Source: Hirudinaria manillensis
Taxonomy: Eukaryota; Annelida; Clitellata; Hirudinida; Hirudinidae
DNA length: 64,000 bases
Reading direction: 5' to 3'
Assembly: GCA_034509925.1 (NCBI GenBank)
Contig: CM067529.1
Span: forward strand, 1,256,501-1,320,500
In this document: positions 11,001 to 23,744 of the stretch, piece after piece
How the letters are laid out: every line of letters begins with the position of its first letter
Position numbering within the stretch: position 1 is the first letter of the stretch
The notes under the pieces: model-generated
Seen by the model: only the letters and a program-made list of their open reading frames with translations
Databases searched by the model: none
Told to the model about the DNA's origin: nothing
Position numbers and translations under genes: made by a program

Positions 11001-12245
11001 GTTTGATTTAAATTAAAATTGCAATAATATTGCAGACTTCTTCGACACCTGCGACGGTGACATCTTGCGGCACTTCTTACGTTCAGGCCGTGGCCAACAC
11101 TCCTCTGGTGCATTCGTACCACTCGCCAGAGCAAAAGTTAGTCGGATGTTCATTAAAGCTAACGATTTAAAGCTGCACACAGACAACTACGTTCACAATC
11201 CTAAAAGTCCTAGCATCCGTACATGTTGTTGACAAGGAAATATTAAGTTTTGCCCGGCAGGAATATGTTTTGCCGATTCTGATTTAATTTATTCTTATTA
11301 AATTAATTAAATAACTAATTAACTTATTTATTTAATTTGTCTCGGCATAAAATCAAATGAGAGGCGACATCGTCACAACCTCGCATCGTCGAAAAAATTC
11401 ACGGAGTACGTTCGGCAAGGATGAGTTTCGTTGCTCTGCAGGTTATCTCTCGCAGCGACCCACGGCACAACCAACAGTCCCTCTGCACCTCCATCCTACA
11501 CTTCCTCCGAACCTTTGCTCCATCGTTCGCCGAAAGCAGACGACAACGTCAACGGCTCGTCCGACAAGGGATCCAAAGTGAGATTTCGTTTTATTGCATC
11601 TTAAATCAAACGTTCCTCGTTGTTGTTGTTGGCGTTGGTGGTGGCGTTGGTGGTGTTGTTGGTTCTATTGCCAAGTGCGTTGCAGGATCCAAGAGTTTTC
11701 TTGACGCCTCGTTAACTCGTTTAAATTTCGTTGGTTCAATTTCACTTTGTGACATTTTCTTTTTTTATAATGTTTGTCCTCAGATGCCTTTAGTGAAACT
11801 CAGTTATGCCCAGATTGCTCAACGAAATAAATTTGCACCTTTCAAAAGTCAAGACGTCGAAAGCGACGAAGCACTTTCCGTCTCTTTGAAGACTGCGGGC
11901 ACCCCGTGCTCCAAACTGGACAGGAGCAACGAAAAGAGCTCTCCATTATTTCAACAACAACAGCAGCAGCAACAACAACAACAGCAACAGATTGGCTGGA
12001 ATAAAAAGAAGCATCAAATGCATAACAGGAAATATGAGGAAAATTCAAAGATCATCAAGGGTGCTAGCAGAGGAGGAGGGGAAGATGAGGAGTTAGACAG
12101 CAAACATTTCAAAGCCGCCAAGAAGAGCGAGGTGGAAAATGGAAGGCGACCGTCGTCGGACGCCAAGACTCCGCTTCCTCTCTCCCAGCAGAGTTCCTTC
12201 GACGAGGCCGGGGACGAGAGATTAGTCACGGGGGGAGAGGTGTGA
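4535..12245 (+). CDS. LARP4: La-related protein 4 (LARP4/LARP4B)
   Basis: Fifteen exons: 4535-4577, 4651-4821, 4911-5007, 5096-5232, 5578-5681, 7135-7299, 7770-7949, 8121-8189, 8423-8517, 8834-9071, 9307-9470, 10224-10287, 11036-11136, 11442-11577, 11784-12245. Every junction keeps phase, giving 741 residues (human LARP4 724, LARP4B 738). Residues ~90-155 form the La motif ([18 protein letters not shown]); ~165-240 form the RRM-like domain ([35 protein letters not shown]). Downstream are Gly/Arg-rich disorder (RGGYRGNRR), the family motif LSYAQIAQR near 595, and 13 glutamines. LARP4 binds poly(A) and PABP on translating mRNA and slows deadenylation. No PAM2-type LNP.A..W motif is visible at the N-terminus, and the usual Arg before ENLSKD is Gln. 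The family call is secure; minor exons need cDNA. Confidence 0.92.
7461..7560. repeat. (TTA/TTG)n microsatellite in LARP4 intron 6
   Basis: About 100 bases of imperfect ATT/GTT triplets inside the intron between exons 7135-7299 and 7770-7949. No coding meaning. Confidence 0.85.
7736..7767. repeat. (ATTC)n tetranucleotide repeat running into a LARP4 splice acceptor
   Basis: Seven or so ATTC/ATCC units immediately precede the CACAG acceptor at 7769, so the polypyrimidine-side context of the exon is made of a microsatellite. Length change here could alter acceptor strength; that is inference. Confidence 0.75.
7983..8015. repeat. (TTA)n microsatellite in LARP4 intron 7
   Basis: Roughly eleven TTA units between exons ending 7949 and starting 8121. 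A shorter GAT run lies at 8587-8610 in intron 9. Confidence 0.8.
10462..10564. repeat. 21-bp tandem repeat, about five copies, LARP4 intron 12
   Basis: The unit AATTATTATTTTAAATAATG plus one T recurs head to tail about five times. Because 21 is a multiple of three and the unit has no stop in several frames, both strands carry artificial open frames reading IIILNNV repeats. Not coding. Confidence 0.85.
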
Positions 12246-13917
12246 GATCGGATGAAGTATTTATTTTTGCTTCTTTTTTTTTTTTGGTTATTCGTGGTTT
12301 TTTTTTTTGATTAAACATTATTTTTTCTTAGTTATTTACTCCGTAAGATGAAGATTTTAGTCCTTTTCAGTGTCAAACGATCTACGATTCCCATGTTTTT
12401 AAATTCGATTAAAGTCGATTTAAGTCGATTAAAGCGTTAAAAGTACTTTTCTTTACAATATTTCCTAACTTGTAGATCTCATTCTTACATCAAAATTGAT
12501 ATAAGAAAGAAAGAGGGATTTATTTCGTTCACTCTGTTTTTAACAAAAGCATCTATAGTTCCGGATTTTGATGGTTGTCGTTTGGATGTTTGCATACATA
12601 TTGTTGCACTCGTTTGTGTATATGAGTTCTGTTCCGAATACTTAAAACCGTTTTGAGAAGACACGAAGAGAATAAGAAGAAATATCATGGCAAACTAGGC
12701 TACAAACATATCAAAGAATGGATCATTATTGGCTTGCCTCCTCCATCCTCGTTCTGATAATCTGCCAGAAATTCGATAATGAGTGGTGTTTAAGGAAAAT
12801 CCAACGTTTATCTTGATTGCATTTCGTCTGCTTTTTTATTTTATTTTATTTTTAATTTTTTTTTGACGGTTTGATGCTTTCAAATGTTATTATCGGAGGG
12901 CTTTAGTTTTACTAAACACTTTAACATCAATTAAGGTCACCTTTTTTATCTATTAAAATGTAAAATGGTTAAAAATCCTGGATTAAGTAATCACATTTGA
13001 TTAACTTGAAAATTTTTAGCTTGTAAATTTGTATAAATCTGAGTTTCAGATTTTTTCTCACAAAAAGGGGTTGGGTACTCGATGCTTTTGTAGCTTCAAT
13101 GGCCGATCTTTGCTGATTTAAGAATTACTTTGTAATAATTGGATAAATCGGATATTGGACAAACTTAATGTTGCTGTGTGCGTAACAATGCTTCCATGAG
13201 AGATGTCGACTCGAGTTCAGTGGGTTAGGGAATTGGAGGTGGAGGTGTGGTGGTCGAATTTGGGCATTTCCATCTCCCTGTGAACTTTAATAAGTGGAAG
13301 TGGGCGTTGTGCTCAAATAAAAAGTCAAACTCTCGTACCGGTGGTATATTGGTCTTACGGGTCTGTCGCTCATGTCAATAACGGTCAGGTCTTGCTATTT
13401 CTGAGTCTCACTTCGCAGCTTTAATTATTATTTGTGGCGCTTACTCTGAATTTAATTACTTCGAAAGCTGTTAACGTCACGTAAAACTCGTCATTACTGT
13501 ATAAGAACTGGGTTGATAGGACAAGAAGGAGAAACGATTTGATTATGTTTAAACCTTAGGTATAACGTTTAACATGATGGGAGTTTCCGCACACCAAAGA
13601 ATGTATTACGTAAGCTAGGATATTATATCGACTGATTTACAATATTATTTATTCAATTGTCAGCCGAGACAAGATCGCGTTACAAAAACGTAAAGTCAGC
13701 GAAAAATCAAAAAGGCTAACGCTATAGTCACTTGTTGAATTTAATAAGTCTTTTTATATATAATTAACATATCATCAAGACACTTAAAGATATTTTGGAA
13801 TGCTACTAAATTTTAGATAAAGCTCTAGGTAATAATGATCATTTCCGGGTAAAAGAATTTGTTGTCGCTTGTTTTGGTGGCACTTACCTGTTTTTTTGTA
13901 TTTTACCTCGGCTCAAC
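12246..13917. other. Intergenic region between LARP4 and TM9SF4
   Basis: About 1.7 kb of AT-rich DNA after the LARP4 stop, with homopolymer T runs near 12270-12310 and 12830-12860. It should hold the LARP4 3' UTR and the TM9SF4 promoter. I see no further exon; short frames here have no protein-like features. Confidence 0.5.
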
Positions 13918-16900
13918 ATGAAATTGGTGAGTTTATTATTATCAATTTGTATTAGTGATTCAGTAATACTTATTTTTCGCCTTTTGATAAAATTCTACAT
14001 ATTTCTTGGCAGGCCTATCTTATTCTTGTCATCTTTTTAAATGCCCCACACTCTGGATCGTTTTATGTTCCAGGAGTGGCACCATATGATTTTAAGCAGG
14101 GTGATGAAGTTCAGATAAAGGTTACTTTTTTCTCAAGAAATCTTTTTTCTCCATAGGATATTATCAATAAATTGAGTGTAATCTCTAGCTTTTCCAATTT
14201 AAAAAACAGTTCTGCACAATTTTTTTTAGGTATTTTCAGGCTTTATTTGACAACTTTATGTTTTTGTCTTTGTGTTTTCTAATTTAAGGAGAGTTTTATC
14301 TTTTTCTTTGAAGGCTGTAAAGTTGACTAGTGTGAAAGCACAGTTACCATATGATTACTACTCCCTACCATTTTGCAAACCTCCTGTGATTGAGTATAAA
14401 CCTGAGAACTTAGGTTTGTCTTTCCTTGCTGAATTTCCTAAATATACATGTCTGCATAAACATTTTCACATTGAAATTGCAATCCAGGTGAAGTGTTAAG
14501 AGGCGACAGAATTGTCAACACTGCATATGAGGTTTATTGTTTGAAATTTATCATGCCAATCATCATAAATTGAACTTTATAAACGTAACATTTTGAATTT
14601 AAACCAGGTAAAAATGAACCAACTCACTCAGTGTCATATCCTTTGCGTAGCAAATCTGACAAGTGAGGACACCAAGCAGCTGAATAAATTTATTAGCCAG
14701 TCATACAATGTTCATCTGTAAGCTTCTTTCAGTAAACATTATTTTTACAGTTTTGTAAAACTTGGTTGCCAATTTGATCTGGACTACATATTGTTGGATC
14801 CAGATAATTAAAGAATAATTAAAATTATATTACTAATTAATTAATTTGATAATATAATCCAACAATATCAAACAGTTTTTAAAAAATATTTTATTATTAG
14901 GCTGACTGATAACTTACCTTGTTCGACTCAAATTGTTGGAGAGAATGGAGTCAAGCAGTATGAACACGGTTACAGACTGGGATTTGTTAAAGGAGACAAG
15001 GTTGACATTTTGGAATCAATTTTGAAATGATTATCAGTCATTTATTATCGATGCTATTCAATATTTAACTAGGTTTTTGTTCACAATCACATCAAAATGC
15101 TTCTGGATTTTCATTTGGAAACAGGGTTTGGCATATGCTTTATCTGGTCTTTCGGGCAAAACATTATCACAAAACGTTTATTGTAGGGTCGAAAATCCTT
15201 CGTACAGGGTCGTCGGATTCAAAGTTGAGCCGTCTAGGTTTGGGGTCATCACTTTGAATTTGTTAATCAAATTAATTTTTCTATTCTTGGAGTTGTAAAT
15301 TGTAGCATAGCATGGAAAAGTGATTCTGGAAAATGTGATACCAGTGATACATCCAATCCAATGGAAATACCAAAAGATGGTTAGAATTTGCAGGTCTATT
15401 TTTTGTGGTCTGTTGAACAATTATACTTTTGTTCCATTTGCACACCTGTTCGACAAATGCACCTTTCAAAATGTGATTCATTCGAGTCTGTGCGTGTTTT
15501 TGTGCTTACAAAAGCATGCACTCTTTTGTTTCAAAATGGATTGATTCTTTGAATCAATTTTAAGCAAACTCCTCAGATGGAGAGTCACAACAGTTATAAT
15601 AATAAATAAATAAATAAATAAATTTGATGACAATTTTATATAAAAAAAGCAAAGTTAAAGCGAATCATTCGAATGTATCGTTTGCAGGCCCAATGAAATT
15701 GGCATTTTCCTACGAGGTGGAGTGGACGAAGAGTGAGGTTAAGTGGGCCTCCAGATGGGACACGTACTTGGCCATGAGTGACGTCGAGATCCACTGGTTC
15801 TCCATCATCAACTCCGTCGTCGTCGTCTTTTTCCTCTCCGGTTGGTAGAGAAGCTCTTGCCTGCCACGGTCACTGTTTTCAAATTTCAATGCTCAACTGG
15901 ATATTAATGTTTGCAGGCATCCTGACTATGATCATCATCAGAACTCTCAGAAGGGATATTGCCAAATATAACAAGATCGATGAAGAAGTTAGTGTTTCGC
16001 TTTTAACATTGTTTTTGTTGAATCTCATCAAAGCTTCGCTGAAATTATTAAAATTATTAAAGTTTTATATTTTGAACATGGAGATGACATCATTGTGCTA
16101 AGCTTTTTGGCAACCATTGACTTTTATATCGTCTTACTAAATGCTAAGATTCAGTTTGACCGGATTTTTTTTTCTTTGGTCCGTGATGATCCGTGATTGC
16201 CAACTTCAAGTTTGCATTGCAGGACGAGGCCTTGGAAGAGTCCGGATGGAAGTTGGTGCACGGAGATGTGTTTAGGCCCCCTCAGAAAACCAAGCTTCTG
16301 GCTGCTTTTGTAGGATCAGGAATACAGATATTCTGTGTGATTTTTGTGGTCATAGGTCAGTCTCTATACTCATTGTTGCTTATCACATGCTCGTGAATAG
16401 GCATTCATTTTAGTTTCCATACTTTCTTAAGCCATATGCAGAATTTTGGTCAATATCATTCTAATCATTCTCAATTAGAGGATATGTTCTTTTTTATAAT
16501 TGATGATTTTATTCATTGCCGGTTTACAATTTCAAAGCTAAAATAACTTTGACTCGTAAAATTGGTTCGTGCCAAATGGTTGATTAAGTAATCATTCAAT
16601 CATCCATTTTGAAGTGTTCGCGATGCTCGGAATGTTGTCTCCGGCATCCAGGGGAGCCCTGATGACTGCCGGCATCTTCTTGTTCATGTTCATGGGGTGA
16701 GTACTTTTGGGAAAAAGTTCACACAGTTCATTAAATACACGTTCATTACGTATATTTTTAATAATACAAAAAAAAATTATATGTAAAAAAAGGCCTATAT
16801 CTAATGAATTGAAATTTTCTTGTGGAGTTCAGAAGAAGGTAACTAAAATGTTAATCCTAAGAGATTTAATTATGAATGGATATTATTTACTGTTTGCCAA

Positions 16901-18958
16901 TATATTTGGTTATTATGTCTCAGGCTGGTGGCCGGATACTACTCTGCTCGTCTCTACAAGACCATGAAAGGGGTCCAGTGGAAGAGAGCTGCATTCTTGG
17001 TATCATTGGTTTTGAAATTCTTTCCGTCCCCTTCAGAACTCGTGCTTCGATTTTACAAATCCGGTTTTTGTTTTCGACAGACTGGAATGTTCTACCCGTC
17101 GGTGGTATTTGGATCTTGCTTCCTCCTCAATTTCTTCATTTTGGGAAAGAAATCCTCAGGAGCTGTAAGGGATTGAAATTTGAATAATTTTTAATTATTC
17201 GTGACTGTCCTCATTTTAAATGATGTTCATGTCTAATGAAACTGCCTAGCCTGCTCATTGTTAATGCTGTTGTTAATCTCTTCTCTCGTATTTAGCTCGT
17301 CTTTTGAACATGCCATCCAGCCTAGCGGAACGTTGAGGCATTTTTTTTAATCTCACCTGACGTGAAAAATGAATAATTCACCTGTCAGCAGTTTGATCAA
17401 ATAATTGATTGGTGTTTATTGATCAGTCTGAACGTCCTTTAGCAATCGTCATTAACACCACAACACTGAATTTATTCTCCATAACTTTGTTAGTAATTAA
17501 TTAAAATTAGTTGTAATTAATTGAAATTACCAGGTGCCATTTTCAACCATGGTAGCACTGGTATGCATGTGGATGGGCATCTCCCTTCCCCTGGTTTTCA
17601 TCGGATACTTCTTCGGGTCTCGGAAGCAGGTTCGGATGCGCGGTTCATCGACTCTGCCGGGTCGGAATTCTGATTTCAATTTCATTCCTTTGTGCAGCCT
17701 TACGAGCACCCAGTGAGGACCAATCAGATCCCGCGCCAGGTCCCGGAACAGCAGTGGTATCTCAACCCCTATGTTGCGTAAGTGGCTTTACATCTTTACT
17801 TTGTCTTGTCGAACGAATCGTGCTACTACATGAACCTTCTAATGATAGCAAGAAGTCTATATCACGTACATTGATGATCGATATTTAATATGAATACTGT
17901 CAATATTTAAAAGCATATTGATTCATATCTGCATTATTGGTAGGAAACATAAGGTATTCAAAACAAACAAAAAGATGGTGCCGTATATGAGTAATGCATT
18001 TATTACTGTAAACTGTTCATTTTTTTTTCAGAACTTTGCTGTCAGGTATCCTTCCCTTTGGAGCCATGTTCATTGAATTGTTCTTCATCTTCTCTGTGAG
18101 TTGTGAATGCAAAACTAACTAAGAACTGAGTCTAATGATTCTTTAGTGAAATCCTTGTTCTACCATTGAAAATGTAATGTTTTTACAATCAACAATCCTT
18201 AATAAATGTGATCGACAGATCGAAGCAGAAGGGGACTGGTTTGTTATCATTCTCCAGCTGATTAGCTGTGACAGATTAATCTTAACATTCATTATCAATT
18301 AGGAACAATTTTTAATATTTTCTTAATATTTAATTTAATTATTTTGAAATACCTTCTAGTATTTTAATGTTTACTTTCCTCAATGCATTTCAGGCTATTT
18401 GGGAGAATCAGTTCTATTATTTGTTTGGGTTTCTCTTCCTCGTTTTCCTCATCTTAATAATCTCGTGCTCCCAAATCTCCATCGTCATGGTCTACTTCCA
18501 GCTCTGTGGAGAGGTCTGCAGAACCCTTATTAAGAACATAATTAACATATAAATTATCATCATCATCATTGTTGGTTTTGTTGTCCACTGATTATGAGAT
18601 TATATTGGAGAATTTTATTTTTTTAAATTTGTTATTTCTTTTTTTCTTTCAGGATTATCATTGGTGGTGGAGATCTTTCATTGCATCTGGAGGCTCTGCT
18701 GTATATGTCTTCATATATTCCATCTTCTACTTTGTTACCAAGGTACTTAAAGTAATTTATTGATTTGTAATCTTTTAACAGTTAATAAATGGTAATCTGT
18801 TTTCACAGCTGGAGATCACAGAATTTATTCCAACACTCCTCTACTTCGGATACACTGCACTGATGGTGCTGACGTTCTGGCTGTTGACCGGCACCATAGG
18901 CTTCTACGCCGCGTACTTCTTCATCCGCAAGATCTATGCGGCCATCAAAATAGATTGA
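13918..18958 (+). CDS. TM9SF4: Transmembrane 9 superfamily member 4
   Basis: Twenty-one exons: 13918-13926, 14013-14120, 14314-14413, 14488-14531, 14608-14717, 14901-15000, 15073-15125, 15187-15237, 15306-15379, 15688-15840, 15917-15987, 16223-16355, 16615-16696, 16924-16999, 17081-17164, 17534-17629, 17698-17777, 18032-18095, 18394-18513, 18653-18742, 18809-18958. Phases agree throughout and give 615 residues (human TM9SF4 642). The order is a signal peptide (about 1-22), the lumenal [19 protein letters not shown] and [15 protein letters not shown], then [26 protein letters not shown] and nine predicted membrane spans. The end KIYAAIKID carries the KxD-type Golgi-retention signal of the family. 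TM9SF proteins act in Golgi/endosomal sorting and phagocytic adhesion. The first exon codes only MKL, and half the donors are GTT-type. Confidence 0.96.
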
Positions 18959-19730
18959 AAAGAGAAAGGATTCACGGCGCAATTCTTGACATGATTCTTG
19001 TAAATGTTTTGCGGGTCGAGACGCTAGGACAACCTACCAAATTGCTACCCGATCTGATTTCTTAACGTTGGTTAAAAATTCTGTTAGTGATTTACATTTT
19101 ATTCACTTTTGGGTTCCTTTGATTCATTATTTAACCAATAGCTTGCTTAGAACTTGGAAATTTCAGCAATTTGAAAATGTAAATAATTGATGACCTTCTT
19201 GTTTCATTGAAATCTTCAAAAGTGAAACCACCTTTGATCTCAGATGCCAATAGGGTTTAGATCTTAGAGAGCCACCTCAGCAGCTGAAACTGCATTGCAT
19301 TTGGAAATGTTGCATCATGACTCAGGCCTGGCATATGTCCTTGAATTAGACTTGCAGTGCCACATAAAAACTTGAGTGTTGCTCTGATTGATGTTAGAGT
19401 GTGGAAAGCAAGGCAAGTCTATATATCCAGGCCATACTAGCTAGAGTCCTTGCCATTATTTGGGTTTAACTTGTGATTGTTTAGGATGAGATCTAAGGAA
19501 AGCAGATAATAAATAGGAAAACAAAAGAGGAAATCAGCATTTCAAAAAGAAAGAAACCATTTTGTCAAGAAATTTAATGATTATTTCGATTTTTCATAAT
19601 TGTTCAAATAATACATTACAAGAATTTGGTAACTAAAGTGAACTTCAGAAATGTGTAGAACGCGGGATTAAAACATGCAAGCAATGGTCAATTCTTTAAA
19701 CAAAACAGTCTTTCTTCCTTGTAGCAGAGG
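18959..19730. other. Convergent 3' spacer between TM9SF4 and the zinc-finger gene
   Basis: Some 770 bases separate the stop codons of two genes that face each other. No exon, RNA gene or repeat is evident; it probably contains both 3' UTRs. Confidence 0.5.
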
Positions 19731-22700
19731 TCAGTGCATCCTCGAAACGTGCTCTTGGAGAAGCCTCTTGGTGGGGAATTTCATTTTGCAATAATTGCAT
19801 CTAATGAGACTCCCCTCCTTGCTCTTAAGCGTCATAATTTGCTGGTAAGTCATCTTGATTTTGTGAGTTTTACTGTAATGGGATATGGCTTGCCTTGACC
19901 CGGTGAAGCTTCTGTCGCACCCCTCGAAGGGGCATTGCAAGGTCGCGCATTGGCTGTCAGAAGACGAGCCCTGTTCCATTCTGTCCAAGTACGGTCTTAC
20001 CTCGTGCTCCCTCCAGTGGACCTCGCGGATGGTGTGAAATGTCGAGTAATGCTCTGCAAGCATTGTGTTACTGTCCATGTTTATTTGACAGGCCTGCAAC
20101 AACATCATCTGAGTTTCTAATTTATGATCTTTATACACCTAATGTAAATTGATGAAACCGCTAAGAAATTTTGCGATCTTAAAATGATCTTTAAAAGTGT
20201 TTAAAGTAAAAAGTGATTCGACATAACTGGATAGATGCGTCAACTGATTGACCGAGCGACCTTACCTGACACGTGTACTGTCCTTGCGAGTTGTTGTAGA
20301 AGTTCACGTCGCAGCACGAATCCACTCTCGAGTTCAAGTCGTGCAACTCCGTCGTGTCGCTGGAGTCCGAGGATGCGTTCTTACGTTCCCGACGCCCTAT
20401 TTGCAAAACGTCGACTGGGTTTTCCATCGTTTGGTCGGACGCGACGCTAAGTCTCTCGTCGGAGGGTGAGTCGTGGACGTTGTTTCCATTCCGCGTCACG
20501 ACGACTTCGTTCCGGCAGACGTCGAACACTCCGAACGTCTCCATGACGGGCTCAACGTCGAGCGACAAGTTTCTAGAAATCAAATCCGCGTCGTTCTGCC
20601 TGCCGAATTCGTTGACTGAACTCAAGCGGACGTCTCTTATGATTTGGCTGGTGCTTTCGTTATTGGGATTTGGACTCAAAGAGTTGGCATTGATCCTAAA
20701 GTTTCTGTCGTTAATGTCGGTGTCTGCTGTCAGGGTGGCAGCGGCTTCGTGCCGTCCAGTAATTTCCTGTTCTATGCTGATTTTGCAAGAACTAAGAAAA
20801 GGATTTTCATTTGACATTTTTCTGGCCGAATATTCCTTCAGACCTTCCATGGCCATCATCACTTGGCTCATGGCGATGGCTTCCAAATCCTCCTCTTTCC
20901 CGGGAATATGAACCTCTCCATTTTTAAACGATTCATTCCTGCTTGGATCGATGACCATCAGATTTCCGTGACCCAAATTTTTCAACCTCAGAGGAGGCAA
21001 TCTTTTTTCAAGGACTTTACTGTCGATGGCTCGGCTTGCGTTCGATTCGGTCGAACTTACGGACAGAGCTTTAGTAGAAGTCACGGCTCCAAGGGCCAAT
21101 TGCAAGGCAGTCTGGTTAGCGTTTGCGAGACTCTGAAGAGGTTGCTCTATCGGTTCCGTCACGGTCGCGCAATAAAGGGATGACGGTGGCTCTCGAAATA
21201 TCAAGTATTCTGCAGACGATTGTGGTTTCTGCAAGGAGGATGAAGATAGGGACGACAGACTGTCGATGGGACTCGGAGGCACCAAAGCTCCAGAAGTAGG
21301 CATTAAAGACCTGGGAACGTAGTGATTCCTCGTTATGTTAACTGCCGAAGGATTAGCAGCTTTGAATTGGATGACCTGCTGTTGAGAGGTGTTGACCATT
21401 GTGGGTCTTCCCATGTGCAAATTGCCTGCCATAAATTGCTGTTGAGAAGTGGAACTTTGTTGAATAGTTGAAAAGTTTAGAGGACTCATTGAATTTTGTA
21501 AAACTGGTATTTGGAGAGAATACTGCACAAAAGTATTTGTGGGATAACTGCTCTGTATGTTCTCAGGCGACACTTTGTTATAAAAGTTTCCCTCTTGGCT
21601 GGTTGTTTCTCTAGCTGAAATGTCCTGATTATTAGTTAGCTGGTAGAGATTTGCATTGGAGTGATAATAAACCATTCCTGTGTTGTTTTCTCTGCCTGTC
21701 ATAAAATGTGGATTTGTTAATTGTGTCTGAAAATGAATGTTAGTCTGATGACTTTGGGATGATTGGAAAGGCAAGGAAGAACCCACAACACCTACAGAAT
21801 TACTCTTTGATGGACTGACATATCTCGGATGAATTTGCTGTGAATAAACATTTTGTATCTGCTGGATTGGTTGAACTTGCTTATCAAAGATGTTGTGGAG
21901 TTGGTTCTTTAAATCGTTTGCTAGATAAGATGCCTGTTGCAACCTAGGAGTAGGTCGAGAGCCGGTGTCAGGCCACTGTGAGAAACCGGAATTCACTTGG
22001 CCAACCAAGCCATATCTTGGTGGTGGTTGCACCGATGGTGTAGACCCCTGATGCACTGATGCTGAATTCGTTCTAACTACTTGCGTAGGCCAGATAGAAG
22101 CCGGGTTGGGCTGGTTCGACGGGTATCCGGCAGAACCGCTCATTAATCTTGACCATTGCACAGGCAATGGATTTGGATTTGGTCTAATTGTTGGTTGCAT
22201 TGTGGCCGGAGGTTGAACAGATGAGTTTGAATTCGACTTGGTTATGAGAGATATTTGTAAATGTGATGTAGACCTAGAATTCTAGAACGAATGAAAGGAA
22301 TGGATTAATGGCTAAATTAAAATAAGGATCTAGTAACATTCTTAAGGGGCGAATTGAAATGAAATTAATTACAACATTTATCAGGCAAAGCTCACCTTTT
22401 CAGGACCATGTGCAAAGCTAAGAGCAGGTTGGTTGACGTTACTGTTGAGTGTTAGACAGGGAAAGTTTTGCCCTATTTGTGTCTGTGGATTAGCAGGAAG
22501 TTTATCATTTGCATCGAGTTTCTGGAGAAGGGCACGAGAAGCTATAGGAACGATTTGAGGCAAAGGAACTAGGGCCATGATGCACTCTGAAGCTCGTGGA
22601 TTAGGTTCAGAGACCTTTCTCAGGGGAGAGTGCTCGGCAGGCTTGATTCCATCGAGTTTTGAAAGAGCATCGGACACGACGTCTCTAAACATTTGCTCTC

Positions 22701-23744
22701 TCGACTCGTCCAAGTATCGAGCAGGACTCGTAGTCTCAACAACCTCGTTTGAGGCCACGTCGCATATGGCCAAACTAGGCTCGGCTGACTAAAACACGAT
22801 AGTTCATTTTTATCCAAACGATTTAATAATAAATATTTTAAGATACCAAAATCACTGACGTCCAGTCTTCTTGGAACATACTGAAGTGCCAACTGTGTGC
22901 TCTGTACTGGTAATGATTGTCTTGGCACGTTAGGCATGGATGACATTCTTTTACCAAAATTTGCCATTGGAAGGAGAGCCATTTTTTGAGAGGAATTACT
23001 TGCTGTGATCACATTCCTTGAAACTATAAATAATATTAATAAATGTTCATAAAGTATTTACAAGATTTATTTCCAGCACTTGTTTTTAACATGTCAATCG
23101 AAAAGGCTAAATTAATCATATCCAAATTAATATCTTTTTGAGTCTCTCATAAAATATAATTCATATAAAAAAGTGTAGTTGCAACTGTTTTTGTATTTTG
23201 CATTTTTGAAGGTTGTCCACTTACAGTTTGGCATCCTTTGTCTGACTCCAGTCATTCTTCTAGCACCAAGCTGAACGTTAGGTCTCTGTCCATTTGTTCT
23301 TGGTCTCACAGCTGCCATTCTCTGCCCAAAGGCCATTCCCCTTGGAAAACCAGGAACATTTTTTGATGATTGTGGAGCTTTTTTAGTTGCTCTAGGTTGT
23401 TTCAAAACCTGTGGCCCACCAGTTGCAGAATTCCAGTTAGAATACTGCAATGACAATGGCTGTCTTACTTTGACAGGCTTATTAGCACTACTTAATGCAT
23501 ATAGCTTGGATGTTGTTCCTGGCCCAAATGAGGCATCATGAGTGGTACCAGTATTCAAGACTGCACAGTTTCCTTTATAACTGTCATCAATTTTCACAAC
23601 TAAAACATTTTCTTCATCACAGGTGAGAACAACAAAACCTTCAATGTTGAGAACAAACTTGAATGGTATAAAATTTTTGCAGAATGAAACAATTGTGTCT
23701 TTTAAAAGATTGGCTATATGATCCCTGTTCTCATGTAGCTTCAT
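19731..23744 (-). CDS. Large disordered protein with three C-terminal C2H2 zinc fingers, family not recognised
   Basis: Five minus-strand exons: 23225-23744, 22847-23023, 22396-22784, 20266-22281 and 19731-20093, all phase-consistent, giving about 1154 residues. The N-terminus (MKLHENRDHIANLLKDTIV, then CKNFIPFKFVLN.EGFVVLT) looks like a small folded domain. A long Gln/Asn/Ser-rich disordered region follows, then three fingers: YTCQACQINMDSN...H....H, CPFEGCDRSFTG...H....H and CNYCKMKFPTKR...H....H, the last ending the protein. The acceptor at 20094 is preferred over one at 20139 because only it restores the C-x2-C of finger 1, which the intron splits. Role inferred: nuclear nucleic-acid binding, possibly transcription. 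The start is uncertain: an acceptor at 23755 sits just upstream and an earlier 5' exon is likely. It shares orientation with SMAP upstream. Confidence 0.8.

Noticed and set aside
20094-20138. Alternative acceptor at 20139 for the last exon of the zinc-finger gene
   Set aside because: It would add 15 residues between the two cysteines of finger 1; the acceptor at 20094 restores a normal C-x2-C-x12-H-x4-H finger.
20235-21183. Plus-strand frames of 71-185 codons
   Set aside because: Antisense of the large zinc-finger gene exon 20266-22281; Ser/Arg-rich mirror composition.
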